NCBI GenBank assembly: GCA_003326205.1
Contig: LWTK01000036.1
Span: 124,001 to 188,000 of the forward strand
DNA from: Nostoc sp. ATCC 43529
Lineage (GTDB): Bacteria > Cyanobacteriota > Cyanobacteriia > Cyanobacteriales > Nostocaceae
Reading direction: 5' to 3'
Length of the DNA: 64,000 nucleotides
Positions 25,366 to 34,598 of this stretch are shown piece after piece; position 1 is the first letter of the stretch, and each line of letters starts with the position of its first letter. The translations under genes and the position numbers were made by a program. The notes under the pieces are model-generated. The model saw only the letters and a list, made by a program, of their open reading frames with translations. It was not told where the DNA came from and did not search any database.

Positions 25366-25589
25366 AATGACCAATGACCAATGACCAATAACCAATGACC
25401 AATGACTAATGACCAATAACTAATGACCAATGACTAATGACCAATAACTAATGACCAATAACCAATGACCAATAACCAATGACCAATGACCAATGACCAA
25501 TAACCAATGACCAATGACTAATGACCAATAACTAATGACCAATAACCAATGACCAATGACTAATGACCAATAACTAATGACCAATGACT
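25366..25589. repeat. Heptamer array, 32 units of AATGACC type
   Basis: From 25366 the DNA is made of 7-bp units (AATGACC, AATAACC, AATGACT, AATAACT) in perfect register for 224 bases, that is 32 units. The ATG of the following gene (25584) belongs to the last unit. No Shine-Dalgarno is visible within the array. Confidence 0.95.
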
Positions 25590-26357
25590 AAAAAAAATCC
25601 CAAACCTAAAATTCCAATTCTCTTATTTCCTTGGCTGGATGCCCTAGCAATTACAGTTTGGGGCATTTTGATGTTGAGATATTGGCTAACTAACAAGCTG
25701 AGCTTATTGATTCATCCAAATTATTTTTGGTTGGTAATTGTATGTGGTATTAGCTTCATTATTATTGGTTTGTTCAAAATACTGGAACTATGGCAACGAC
25801 GCCGCCGTGATGTAATACCAAATACCCAACATATTAGTTTATTTCCCCCTGGTTGGGGCAGTACATTATTATTAATAACAGCGATTTTGGGTTTCATCAT
25901 TACACCCCAAGTTTTTGCAAGTGACAAAGCACTACAAAGGGGTGTAACCGCTGATTTATTGGGAACCACACGCGTTAAGCCCCAAGCCTTTCGGGTAACT
26001 GTTCGTCCAGAGGAGCGATCGCTTGTAGACTGGGTACGCACCCTGAATGTTTATCCAGAACCAGATTCATATACAGGGCAAAAAGTCAAGGTGCAAGGAT
26101 TTGTCATTCACCCGCCAGATTTGGGAAAAGAATATTTGTTCATAGCACGATTTGTTTTAACTTGCTGTGCAGCAGACGCCTATCCTATAGGATTGCCCGT
26201 CAAACTCCCCAATAATCAAGACCGTTACTCTCCCGATACTTGGCTAGAAGTAGAAGGGCAAATGATAACAGAAAATCTCTCAGGTAAACGTCAACTTACC
26301 ATTGCCGCTACTTCTCTGAAAAAAATTCCTCAACCGCAGAATCCTTATAGTTATTAG
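25584..26357 (+). CDS. TIGR03943-family protein, partner of the upstream permease (257 aa)
   Basis: Two N-terminal membrane segments (about residues 17-35 and 45-65) and one near 90-108 are followed by a soluble domain with KVKVQGFVIHPPDL, RFVLTCCAADAYPIGLPV and WLEVEGQM. The CCAAD motif is the family hallmark and may bind metal through its paired Cys. The family is typically encoded next to DUF318 permeases and was described as a putative permease subunit. Its ATG lies in the last unit of a 32-unit heptamer array and lacks a Shine-Dalgarno, so translation may rely on an unstructured leader. Confidence 0.82.
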   Translation: MTKKNPKPKIPILLFPWLDALAITVWGILMLRYWLTNKLSLLIHPNYFWLVIVCGISFIIIGLFKILELWQRRRRDVIPNTQHISLFPPGWGSTLLLITAILGFIITPQVFASDKALQRGVTADLLGTTRVKPQAFRVTVRPEERSLVDWVRTLNVYPEPDSYTGQKVKVQGFVIHPPDLGKEYLFIARFVLTCCAADAYPIGLPVKLPNNQDRYSPDTWLEVEGQMITENLSGKRQLTIAATSLKKIPQPQNPYSY

Positions 26358-26486
26358 TCATTAGTCATTAGTCATTAGTCATCAGTCATTGGTCATTAGT
26401 TTTATACAAAGGAAAAATGACAACTGACCAATGACAAAGGACAAAGGACAAAGGACAAATGACAAATGACAAAGGACAAAGGACAA
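26351..26486. repeat. Inverted heptamer arrays between the TIGR03943 and Ig-like genes
   Basis: TTAGTCA units (26351-26399) are followed by TTTTATACAAAGG (26400-26412) and then by AATGAC/AAAGGAC units up to 26486. The left arm can fold back on the right arm. TTTTATACAAAGG is the exact complement of CCTTTGTATAAAA at 25351-25363. Confidence 0.8.
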
Positions 26487-27986
26487 ATGACTAAATCAAA
26501 AGCATTTATTCAACCACTGGATCGGATAGCGATCGCATTGATGCTACTGCTGAGTGTACTGATTGGGTTGATAATGTTGAAAGGTGATGTGGTAACAGCT
26601 CGTGTCCGAGATTTTACCTGGCAAAATCAACAAATTGGTGCAGAAGATAACTCCTTCGCCCTCACCTTTAGTCGCCCAATGGACAGCAAAAGCGTAGAGG
26701 ATAACTTAAAAATTGACCCACCTCTAGCAGGTAAATTCAGTTGGGCAGGGCGGCGAATGGTTTATACACTGCTCACACCAGCACCCTATGGCACAAACTA
26801 TAAAGTGCAGTTACAGGGAGCCAAAGATAAGTTTACCGAGCAAGAAGGCACAAACCGCACAATCCAGCCCTTTGTGGGTAGCTTCCGCACACGCGATCGC
26901 GTCATTCTTTACATAGGAACCGAGCAAGAAGAACAAGGAAGATTAATTCTTTACAACTTAACCGAAGAACAAAAAAGGGTACTTACCCCCAAAGACTTAA
27001 TAATAATGGACTTTGAGTCATTTCCAGATGGAGAGAAAATTTTATTTTCGGCTCGTACCAGCAAGAACTCAGACTTACTTTCAGCGCAGCTGTACACAGT
27101 AACAACGGGCGTTTCTGGTAAATCTGGACGAGAAGTAGAACCAGCTGGCAGAGTTGACCTAATTTTAGATAGTAAAGATTATCAAAACCTGAAATTTGAC
27201 TTATCACCCGACGGTCAAACTATCGTCATCCAACGAGCAAACAAAGCTAATCCCGGCGACTTTGGACTATGGTTTATGCCAGCAACCAGCGACGCTTCCG
27301 GAGAAAAACCCACCCCTAAACGCTTGGAAAGCCAACCGGGGGGAGACTTTACGATTACCCCAGATAGTAAAGCCGTAGCAGTTGCCCAAGGACAAGGGGC
27401 AGCAATTTTACCACTGCAAGGAGATGCCAGTAAACCCTTAGATTTTCTACCGCAATTTGGCTTAGTACAGGCTTTCTCTAAAGATGGTTCTCAAGCAGCA
27501 ATGGTAAAATTTAATACAGATTACACGCGAGATTTGTTTTTAGTCACAAACCAAGGCGTGCAGAAACAATTAGTAAAAACAACAGGGTCAATAGTCAGTT
27601 GTCAATTTGACACCGCCTCACCTACCCTCTACTGTTTGTTGACACAGCTAATATCCAAGGAACAATACATAGAACAACCTTATGTAGTCGCAATTGACCT
27701 GAAAACAAGTCAACAAAAACCACTGTTGTTACTCCCTGCCGAACAACGAAATGTGCAAATGAGTTTATCTCCTGATGGTTTGGGCTTGTTATTTGACCAA
27801 GTAGTACCGCAGACAAACCCGCCGACAACATTACCTACAAACACTTTGAAAACAGATGACGGAGATGCGATCGCTACTAGTAGCCTATGGTTAATGCCCC
27901 TATTACCCATCGCCGACGCTGCAACCGTTGAAATCAGACCAGAACAACTCCCCTTGGCCGGATTTCGTCCCCGGTGGCTGCCTTAG
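26487..27986 (+). CDS. Membrane-anchored Ig-like plus beta-propeller protein (499 aa)
   Basis: After a hydrophobic anchor (LDRIAIALMLLLSVLIGLIM), residues about 35-120 form a bacterial Ig-like/SbsA domain (FTWQNQQIGAEDNSFALTFS, then RPMD). The remainder has repeated TolB/WD40-like blades with SPDG and TPDSKAV turns, as in beta-propellers. It ends in LPLAGFRPRWLP. It probably sits on the periplasmic side and binds partners; no enzyme motif is seen. Two in-frame ATGs (26466 and 26487) both lie within heptamer repeats. The second is chosen because the first seven codons merely translate the repeat. Confidence 0.65.
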   Translation: MTKSKAFIQPLDRIAIALMLLLSVLIGLIMLKGDVVTARVRDFTWQNQQIGAEDNSFALTFSRPMDSKSVEDNLKIDPPLAGKFSWAGRRMVYTLLTPAPYGTNYKVQLQGAKDKFTEQEGTNRTIQPFVGSFRTRDRVILYIGTEQEEQGRLILYNLTEEQKRVLTPKDLIIMDFESFPDGEKILFSARTSKNSDLLSAQLYTVTTGVSGKSGREVEPAGRVDLILDSKDYQNLKFDLSPDGQTIVIQRANKANPGDFGLWFMPATSDASGEKPTPKRLESQPGGDFTITPDSKAVAVAQGQGAAILPLQGDASKPLDFLPQFGLVQAFSKDGSQAAMVKFNTDYTRDLFLVTNQGVQKQLVKTTGSIVSCQFDTASPTLYCLLTQLISKEQYIEQPYVVAIDLKTSQQKPLLLLPAEQRNVQMSLSPDGLGLLFDQVVPQTNPPTTLPTNTLKTDDGDAIATSSLWLMPLLPIADAATVEIRPEQLPLAGFRPRWLP

Positions 27987-28016
27987 GGAGTAGGGGAAGC
28001 AGGGGAAAAGCTTAAA

Positions 28017-28052
28017 GGGAAAAGGGATAAATTTAATCTTTCCCCTTTTCCC
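28017..28052. terminator. Hairpin between convergent genes, possible two-way terminator
   Basis: GGGAAAAGG (28017-28025) pairs with CCTTTTCCC (28044-28052) between the converging genes ending at 27986 and 28095. The region is a GGGGAAA-type repeat that recurs near 51862-51930, so termination is plausible but unproven. Confidence 0.45.
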
Positions 28053-28094
28053 CTTACCCCTTTCCCTTTCCCCATAACCAATCCCCAGTCCCTT

Positions 28095-28874
28095 TTACAT
28101 CAATTGATAATTTACCCAAGCTTCCCAAAAAATATAAATTGATAGTATTCCTAAGAAAATACGAAGTACTAAACTGACAGTATAATCTGGTAATTTTGGT
28201 AATGCGCGAGTACTCATTTGAACGCCTAAAAGTCCTCCAAAGCCCAAAATTAGACCTTGAATAAACAGAATATTTCCCTCTAATGTATGTCCTGTACAAG
28301 CAGCTAAAGCAGTGATAACAATCACACCTAAACTAGTCTGAATCGCTACTTTAATTTCTTCTCCTAAAAGTAACATTTGCAGTGGCACCATAATTGTACC
28401 GCCACCTAAGCCAAATAAACCTGCTAAAATTCCTGCTGCTCCTCCAGTACCAATTTTAGAAACTAACGGATTAAATATTGGTACTGTATCCTCTTTTTCC
28501 TTTAAAGATAGTTGCTTGCGTAGGTCAATTAAATAGATATTAGCAAGTAGTATAATTCCAAATGTAAAAAGTATTATATAAGATGGAATTTTATTAGCGA
28601 AATATACACCTATTCCGGTAGTCAAAAAAGCTGGAATTCCTAAATAAAATACTCGTTTAAAATCAAAATACCCCATCCACCAATTTTGTAAACTTCCAGA
28701 AATTGAAGTAATTACAATAGCAAGGCTACTAGTAGCGATCGCCTGAACCGGAGTATAACCTAGCGTGACCAAAAGAGGAATTGTGATAATACCCCCACCT
28801 ATTCCTAAAAGTCCAGCTATAACTCCAGATATCAAACCCCCAGCCATTAAAATCAACCAACTAAAATCATTCAT
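28095..28874 (-). CDS. TauE/SafE-family sulfite/organosulfonate exporter (259 aa)
   Basis: The protein has about eight transmembrane helices with the family repeats GLISGVIAGLLGIGGGIITI near the start and GGAAGILAGLFGLGGGTIMV in the second half, the paired glycine-rich motifs of TauE/SafE. These transporters export sulfite or sulfonates. The gene follows a sulfite oxidase on the same strand, supporting a role with sulfite or sulfate. ATG at 28874 is chosen; the open frame extends to 29012 only through intergenic repeat DNA (PNALCPMPHAL), which is not family sequence. Confidence 0.85.
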   Translation of the reverse strand: MNDFSWLILMAGGLISGVIAGLLGIGGGIITIPLLVTLGYTPVQAIATSSLAIVITSISGSLQNWWMGYFDFKRVFYLGIPAFLTTGIGVYFANKIPSYIILFTFGIILLANIYLIDLRKQLSLKEKEDTVPIFNPLVSKIGTGGAAGILAGLFGLGGGTIMVPLQMLLLGEEIKVAIQTSLGVIVITALAACTGHTLEGNILFIQGLILGFGGLLGVQMSTRALPKLPDYTVSLVLRIFLGILSIYIFWEAWVNYQLM

Positions 28875-29012
28875 AAATAATTCATTTTGTAGAAAACTGA
28901 TATGGGTGAATAGGGCATGGGGCATTGGGCATAGGGCATTGGGCATGGAGCAAAGGGGAAAAAGAAAGATCTCCCCTTTCCCCTTTCCCCCAAGGCGTTG
29001 CCACCTCCCCAC

Positions 29013-30284
29013 TCACCTCACTGTCACCGGATGACTAACAACGCCTCCATAGAGTAACCCACCGTCATTCCACGGAACTGTAGTCGGTTGTGTGTTACCT
29101 AAATTGTCAGTAGCACGAGCTTGGAGAAAATATTCGCCGGGAACTGGGTTCCATTCAATATCCCAACGTACCCATGCAAATGGAAAATTTGGTTCTCTTA
29201 GTCGTGCCAATTGCCAAGTTTTGCCACCATCCAGGCTGACTTCCACACGTACAATTTTTCCTTTTCCAGACCAAGAACGTCCGCGCAGTAAGTAACTTCC
29301 GGCAGAAAGTGTAGCTGGCCAAGCCAATTCAAAGGCGCTTTTAACATTTTGATATGTAATCAGTTTGCCTTTATACGGAGCAATGGCTGGGTAGTCTGCA
29401 CCAATCAACACCATTTGCTCTGTCACCCACGGAGTGTATATCGGCATTTCGGAAACTTCAATCCGCTCAATCCATTTAACGTTGGCGTTTCCTCCCCAAC
29501 CAGGAAATAAGGCACGGCATGGCTGACCATGATCTGGGGGTAATGGTTCTCCGTTCATTGCGTAGGCGATGAGGGAGTTATCTGCTAATGCTTTGCTAAT
29601 GGGAACTACAGTGTTGAACTTGGACTTATTGGTTGCCTTTGAATCCAGAGAATCTAAATCTGCGCCCTCAAGGAGTACATCTTTTGCCGTGGATTTGAGT
29701 CCAGCCCGCTCTAATAATAATCCAAGTGGTACACCAGTCCACTCAGCCACACCAATTGCCCCAAGCCTCCACCGAGTTCCAGAGAGTGGTGTGTTGTAAG
29801 CTTCTTCAAAGAAGCGCCGACCATTTGCAGCACACTCAATGGCGCAAGTAACCGAAATGGATGGCATGGCGATGATTTCATCGTAAGTGAACTCACAAGG
29901 ACTAGAAAGGCCAGTTCCATGAATCTGCAAGCGCCATGTAGAGGGGTCAAAGGGAGGAGGGGTACTGCGGTTGTGAACATAAAACCAATCGTTTGGTACT
30001 ATGTAGCCACGCCCATACATCGCTTCCCAGTTCATCTCTAATGTGCCTTGGCCATGAGAGATATATCCTGGTGGTAATGGCTTAAGTATTTTGCTTTCTT
30101 TGGTTTTGGCATCCGCGTTAGCATAAGCAGGCGCTGGTTTAGCCACCCCTCCAATGGCTGTTGCACCAACCATAGTGCCTAGTATTTGCAGAAAGCGCTG
30201 CCGCGAAATACCTGCATCTGCACTTTTTTGCCAAATGTACTCTTCAACCCGCCCCTGTAGATAATCCTCCTGGTCATTTGTCAT
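29013..30284 (-). CDS. Sulfite oxidase-like molybdopterin oxidoreductase (423 aa)
   Basis: The core is the Oxidored_molyb domain. Cys151, in TCAIECAANGRRFF, should ligate molybdenum, followed by GVAEWTGVPLGLLLE and the HGQPCRALFPGWGGNANVKW signature. A Mo-co dimerisation domain ends the protein (RVEVSLDGGKTWQLARL). This family oxidises sulfite to sulfate, usually in the periplasm. The N-terminus has a Tat-like segment, ISRQRFLQILGTMVGATAIGG, but with RQR instead of a clean RR pair, so export is likely yet not canonical. No haem domain is present. ATG at 30284 lies in ATGACAAATG heptamer text. It sits between a cysteine-desulfurase-like gene and a TauE exporter. Confidence 0.85.
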   Translation of the reverse strand: MTNDQEDYLQGRVEEYIWQKSADAGISRQRFLQILGTMVGATAIGGVAKPAPAYANADAKTKESKILKPLPPGYISHGQGTLEMNWEAMYGRGYIVPNDWFYVHNRSTPPPFDPSTWRLQIHGTGLSSPCEFTYDEIIAMPSISVTCAIECAANGRRFFEEAYNTPLSGTRWRLGAIGVAEWTGVPLGLLLERAGLKSTAKDVLLEGADLDSLDSKATNKSKFNTVVPISKALADNSLIAYAMNGEPLPPDHGQPCRALFPGWGGNANVKWIERIEVSEMPIYTPWVTEQMVLIGADYPAIAPYKGKLITYQNVKSAFELAWPATLSAGSYLLRGRSWSGKGKIVRVEVSLDGGKTWQLARLREPNFPFAWVRWDIEWNPVPGEYFLQARATDNLGNTQPTTVPWNDGGLLYGGVVSHPVTVR

Positions 30285-30345
30285 TTGCATTTGTCCTTTG
30301 TCATTTGTTGATGACCAATGCCCCATGCCCCATGCCCTAAAAAGA

Positions 30346-31800
30346 CTATCTGTCTATCACTGTCCAAACACCAGTGGTTTCATCTTGTGTGTAGTAGGGC
30401 AAATAGTAATCAAATCCGTTCTTAGCTATTTGAGCGATCGCACTAATAAAGCGATCGCAATCTTCCAATGTATTATATACAGCAAAGCTAGCTCGGATAA
30501 TACTAGGAATGTTGCGGGTAATTCCTTTGTCTACTTCCTTGGCAATCTCAAGGTCTTGCTCGTCTGAAATATTCTTGAGTTTGCGAATGTATTCGTATGT
30601 GCAAAAAGCCCCAGCCCGAACTCCAATGCCGTATTCTTGTGCCAGAATCTCTGCGACTAAACGTCCGTCAAACCCTTCAATATCAAAGGGGATAACATGG
30701 GCTAAATTATCTCCTCCAATATGTACTTTCACACCAGGAATACTCGCAAGTCGTGTAAATGTAAACTCAACTAAGGAATGTTCGTACTGAGCAATGCGCG
30801 AACGTCCCAGTCCTTCTATAATTTGAATTGCCTTGGCAATGGCGATCGCACCCATCGCATTTGGTGTTCCAGGATCGTGGGCACGTTCTGTGTAAAAACG
30901 CTTGATTTCTAAGTTTCTGGTGATATAAGGTAGGTTTCCACCCCCGATTTGATAAGGGTAAGAGCTATCAAAAAATTCTTTAGGCCCCAGCAAAACACCC
31001 GTTCCGTATGGTGCATACATTTTGTGTCCGGAGAAAGCCACAAAATCTAAATGACATGGGTCATCATCTGGACGCATGTCTACTCTTTCGTGTTGAATTA
31101 ATTGACACACGTCAGCGAACATCTTTGCGCCGTACCGATGCGCTAAAGCTGCAAGTTCGTAAATCGGAGGTCTGTAACCTGTAATTGTCGAAGCACCTGT
31201 AATAGTAAGTAACTTAATTTGCTCAGCTTGAGGACGATTTTGATGTGCCTTGAAGATATTTTCAATTTCAGTCAGACTGACACTTCCATCTGGTTGGGTT
31301 CTGTACTGCACAACTTCGTCTCTAGTTATCCAAGGCAACAAATTTGATGAATGTTCAATATCAGAAACTAAGATTTTTCCAGGTTTTTTTGCCCAAAGTG
31401 TAGCAGCTCCATTAATTGCTTCTGTTGTATTTTTCGCAAAGATTACATAATTTTGTGAAGATGACCCCACAAAGTCCCGAATTATGTTCCTGCTAGCATC
31501 ATATTCTCGTGTAGTGATAACTGACTTCTGCCCAGAACCCCGATGCACACTGCCGTAAGTATCAAGCATTTCATCTACATATTGCTTGAGAGTTGCAAAG
31601 GGGGTGGTTGTAGCTCCATTATCTAAGTTGACGTACTTAACATAGTTTCCATTCAAAGTTTTCACTCTGAAGGACAGAGACTCATCTGTAAATAAAGGTT
31701 TAATTTCTTTCTCCCAAAAGCTAGCAAAATTTTCTACAAATAATGCTAGCTGAGCATTTGTTTGTTTTCTTTTTGCATTCAATGAGAAGATATTAGTCAT
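30346..31800 (-). CDS. Class-V aminotransferase, cysteine desulfurase-like (484 aa)
   Basis: This is a PLP enzyme with Lys260 in FSGHKMYAPYGTGVLLG, Asp230 in the DVCQ motif that holds the pyridine nitrogen, and His150 in the EHSSN motif. Cys400 in RAGAFCTYEYI sits where NifS/SufS enzymes carry the persulfide Cys. It should release sulfur from cysteine or a related substrate. It is longer than SufS (about 410 aa), with about 50 extra residues at the N-terminus and 25 at the end. ATG at 31800 has AGGGG eight bases upstream. It heads a minus-strand cluster with sulfite oxidase and TauE, so a role in sulfur release or detoxification is inferred. Confidence 0.82.
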   Translation of the reverse strand: MTNIFSLNAKRKQTNAQLALFVENFASFWEKEIKPLFTDESLSFRVKTLNGNYVKYVNLDNGATTTPFATLKQYVDEMLDTYGSVHRGSGQKSVITTREYDASRNIIRDFVGSSSQNYVIFAKNTTEAINGAATLWAKKPGKILVSDIEHSSNLLPWITRDEVVQYRTQPDGSVSLTEIENIFKAHQNRPQAEQIKLLTITGASTITGYRPPIYELAALAHRYGAKMFADVCQLIQHERVDMRPDDDPCHLDFVAFSGHKMYAPYGTGVLLGPKEFFDSSYPYQIGGGNLPYITRNLEIKRFYTERAHDPGTPNAMGAIAIAKAIQIIEGLGRSRIAQYEHSLVEFTFTRLASIPGVKVHIGGDNLAHVIPFDIEGFDGRLVAEILAQEYGIGVRAGAFCTYEYIRKLKNISDEQDLEIAKEVDKGITRNIPSIIRASFAVYNTLEDCDRFISAIAQIAKNGFDYYLPYYTQDETTGVWTVIDR

Positions 31801-32990
31801 TTTTAGCACCCCTGCTATAAATTTTACATTTCTTTACAAGACCAACAACACCAAGCTTTATGTTCTAAAATAATCAAATTACGTTCTATTTGTTAGTGCT
31901 TTAATTTACTAAAAAATAGGCGATGTGCTAAGTAATTACATCATTGTTTAATAAATAATTAAGAATTGCAAGCAGTATTAGTACTTAATTAAAAAATATT
32001 TTTTATGTTTTTTATACGTTGTAAAAAATACTTTTACGCGGCTAAGTATACTTCAGTTAGTTTTCATGTAGTTATTAAATAAACTTCACGAATTGAATGT
32101 GAGTGAATACAAACAACTTCTGACTAATTAAGCTTAGAATTCTTGTCAGCAACATGTTTATCTCTAAAAAAGCTTTTACTAAGTTGAGAGGGATCTTAAA
32201 AAAAGTTTTACTTTTATACTGATTGTTTTTATTACATATTAGTTTACACCTATTCAATACTTACACTTAAATGTCACAATTTCTTGACAAAATAGCTTGC
32301 AGCAAAACTCCTTAGTTGCTTACTGACATTAAATAGCGATCGCCCAGAAACAAAAATTTCTATGAAATAGTAAATGCTTATACAAGCATCAATCTTAAGT
32401 AACAAATACATCAATAGAAAAATATGTTTAAAAATATATCTTTAGACGGATGTAAATAAAAAGATAATATAATTTTTAAGTTTGTCAAAATAAAAAACTA
32501 AATCAAGTAATACTATTTAGTTTTCAATAGGACTTACGCAAAAACTCTTTGAAACTCTTATTCCCACCGAAGTTCTGATGGTCGGTAACCTCCGCTCAGA
32601 CTTTTCGCTGCGTTCTCTGTGGTACCCTGCGGGAAGCCGCTGACGCTCCTTCTCTGCGAGACGCTGCGCGAACGTCGCTACCGCTTCGCTAATGCGTCTA
32701 CGATTTTCCGTTACCTGTGGGTAAGTCCTGTTCAAGTCTAGTGTTTAGCCTCTACCCCATCTCACCATTACCCGCTTTCCCAAGCTCTACTATTCTTGAC
32801 GGGAAAGAGCCTCATAGTGTTATAACGGCATCAGTCTAGATAAAAAATGGGTAATACCGATTAATGACTAATTACTCTTCCTTAGAGAGAGTTAAACTTA
32901 GCTTCTAGAGCAAATCCCGATCGGACATATTTGATCGGCAATGCTAACGCCAGCACTGCTGAATATTTTTAAGCGAGTGGGTCAAGAGTG
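31801..32990. other. Long AT-rich gene-free stretch (about 1.2 kb)
   Basis: No supported ORF exists on either strand. It contains a MITE-like repeat at 32530-32728 and the upstream region of the coiled-coil gene. Minus-strand frames at 32075-32257 and 32517-32735 are repeat or AT artefacts. Confidence 0.5.
32530..32728. mobile_element. MITE-like element related to 8091-8276, decayed (199 bp)
   Basis: It begins GGACTTACGCA at 32530 like the first element and ends GTAAGTCC at 32728, so eight terminal bases stay complementary. The flanks (TTTTCAATA and TGTTCAAGT) match at six of nine, a faded duplication at best. The interior is GC-rich, differs from the first copy, and has several short inverted repeats. 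No ORF is supported. Confidence 0.5.
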
Positions 32991-34496
32991 ATGAATGAAG
33001 CTGACATCTCAAATAAGGGGACTGTGATGGAATCCCTAAATTCTGCTAATTCGCCACAATCAAAGCAGGCGAATTGTCCCTTTTACTCTGTTATGCCTAA
33101 TGACAATATGGCAATTTCCAAATTGCCACTGCTCATGCCAGCTGAAGATACACAAATTTCAGAAGATACTACCCAGCAGGACTGGGTTGCAGAGCCTGAC
33201 AGCGATAAACAAGCACTTCTTGACTCAGAATTTCAGAAGTTGCTGGCATTGAACGAAGAATTGTGTACGGCTAACAATAAGTTGTATGAACAAGTAGAGC
33301 AGCTAAAAGATAACCTAGCCGAATCTGAAAAGGTTTTGCAGTGGCAGAAAACGCGTTCTAGCGTCACTGAGTCGATGCTCAACCAACAAGCTCAGGAATT
33401 AGCTGCTGCTCAAGAACAGATAAAGTCGCTATTTCAACAATTAGAAACTGCCGTACAAACTGTTCAACGCCAGGAAGTTTTTATCGAAACTCACAAAGCA
33501 CAGCTACAAATTAGTCAGCAACGCCTTGCCCAGCTGGAACGAGAATGTACGTTGCTACACACCAACAACGACGAACAGTCTCAGAAGTTATTGCAATCAG
33601 AAAATGCTTGCCGCGAGTTACGCACTAGACTCATGCGCCAACAACGCCAGACCCTGCAATTTAAGGCGGCTCTGGAGAAGTGTCTAGACACACCCGTTCC
33701 TGGCTATGATTCCCTAGAAGATACCGCAAAACATCCTAAAGACATCACCTCCACACAAGGAAGATTTTCTCGAAAAGCTCGGTCTTTGTTTCCTAATGCA
33801 CAGCCAATTAAACCTTGGTCAGCAGAACCAGAATCCTTGAGTGATAATCCCAATCATTCTTGGGCAGAACCTTCACCAACAATGCCATTCCAAAAAAATC
33901 AACCCACTCCGACTTCATCCTCTTGGAACTGGTCAGTTAAGGAAGACGTGCCAAAATCAGCACAACCAGCTTCCTCTCCAGAAATTGATGATTCCTCAGA
34001 TACAACAGAAACGGTTTCACCTGTGGAGTCACCAAACTTAGATCAGCAATTGGATAGTCTGATTCAAATGTTCTTCACCTCCCAGCCTGCATCTACATCA
34101 CCACCTGCTGCGGCGAAAACGGATGTGGATAGTAATGTGGGCGATCCGCCTGTGTGGGAAACTTTAGCAACAATTCTAGAGGATGATGAGGAAGTAGAAA
34201 ATCCCCAACAGGAGCAGTTGCAGGCAGAAATCAACCCGCCTACAACTACACCCGCTTCATCTAGCCCCAAGATATTTGTTGAAGAAACTGAAGACTACTG
34301 GTCAGAGGTTCCACAATTGACACAGTTGGATTTGCCGCCAGAACCATCAGGTGATAATGCCAATGATGCCAATTCACCCTCACCCGTAGTTTATCCCCAG
34401 CGTCCACCCAAAGGCCGCAAGTCATTGGCATCTGTGGAACTGCCGAATTTTCGACCCAAGGGGACGAAAGGGCAAGAGGACAACGGGGCAAGGTGA
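32991..34496 (+). CDS. Coiled-coil protein with Pro/Ser-rich tail (501 aa)
   Basis: Residues about 75-230 form a long coiled coil (LLALNEELCTANNKLYEQVE, then QLKDNLAESEKVLQW). The next 250 residues are low-complexity and acidic, with Pro, Ser and Thr. The protein ends in a short basic motif, PPKGRKSLASVELPNFRPKG. No signal peptide or membrane segment is seen. I recall unannotated cyanobacterial proteins of this layout; a scaffold role is a guess. The start is ATG at 32991; a GTG one codon earlier is possible. Confidence 0.6.
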   Translation: MNEADISNKGTVMESLNSANSPQSKQANCPFYSVMPNDNMAISKLPLLMPAEDTQISEDTTQQDWVAEPDSDKQALLDSEFQKLLALNEELCTANNKLYEQVEQLKDNLAESEKVLQWQKTRSSVTESMLNQQAQELAAAQEQIKSLFQQLETAVQTVQRQEVFIETHKAQLQISQQRLAQLERECTLLHTNNDEQSQKLLQSENACRELRTRLMRQQRQTLQFKAALEKCLDTPVPGYDSLEDTAKHPKDITSTQGRFSRKARSLFPNAQPIKPWSAEPESLSDNPNHSWAEPSPTMPFQKNQPTPTSSSWNWSVKEDVPKSAQPASSPEIDDSSDTTETVSPVESPNLDQQLDSLIQMFFTSQPASTSPPAAAKTDVDSNVGDPPVWETLATILEDDEEVENPQQEQLQAEINPPTTTPASSSPKIFVEETEDYWSEVPQLTQLDLPPEPSGDNANDANSPSPVVYPQRPPKGRKSLASVELPNFRPKGTKGQEDNGAR

Positions 34497-34523
34497 CGAG
34501 GGAGCAGCGGGAGATAAGGAGAT

Positions 34524-34592
34524 GGGGAAGTTTGGGGAGAGAGGGAGGAAAGATTTTTCCCCATCCTCCCACACTCGCTGCTTACCCAATGC
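34524..34592. repeat. Dispersed repeat with GGAGGAAAG...TCCTCC hairpin, copy 1
   Basis: Bases 34524-34592 closely resemble 56152-56232: GGGGAAGT.TGGGGAG, then GGAAAGATTT, TTCCCCATCCTCCCACAC and TGCTT..CCCATGCCC. Both lie just after a plus-strand gene and can fold into a hairpin. Confidence 0.6.
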
Positions 34593-34598
34593 CCATAT

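Noticed and set aside
25366..25589. Coding repeat or CRISPR-like array
   Set aside because: A 7-bp period with TGA and TAA in the units cannot be coding, and there are no spacers.
28875..29012. N-terminal extension of the TauE/SafE protein
   Set aside because: The extra residues are a translation of intergenic GCCCAATGCCC repeats; family homology begins at the ATG at 28874.
32517..32735. 72-codon minus-strand ORF
   Set aside because: It lies wholly within the MITE-like repeat and has no start signal.
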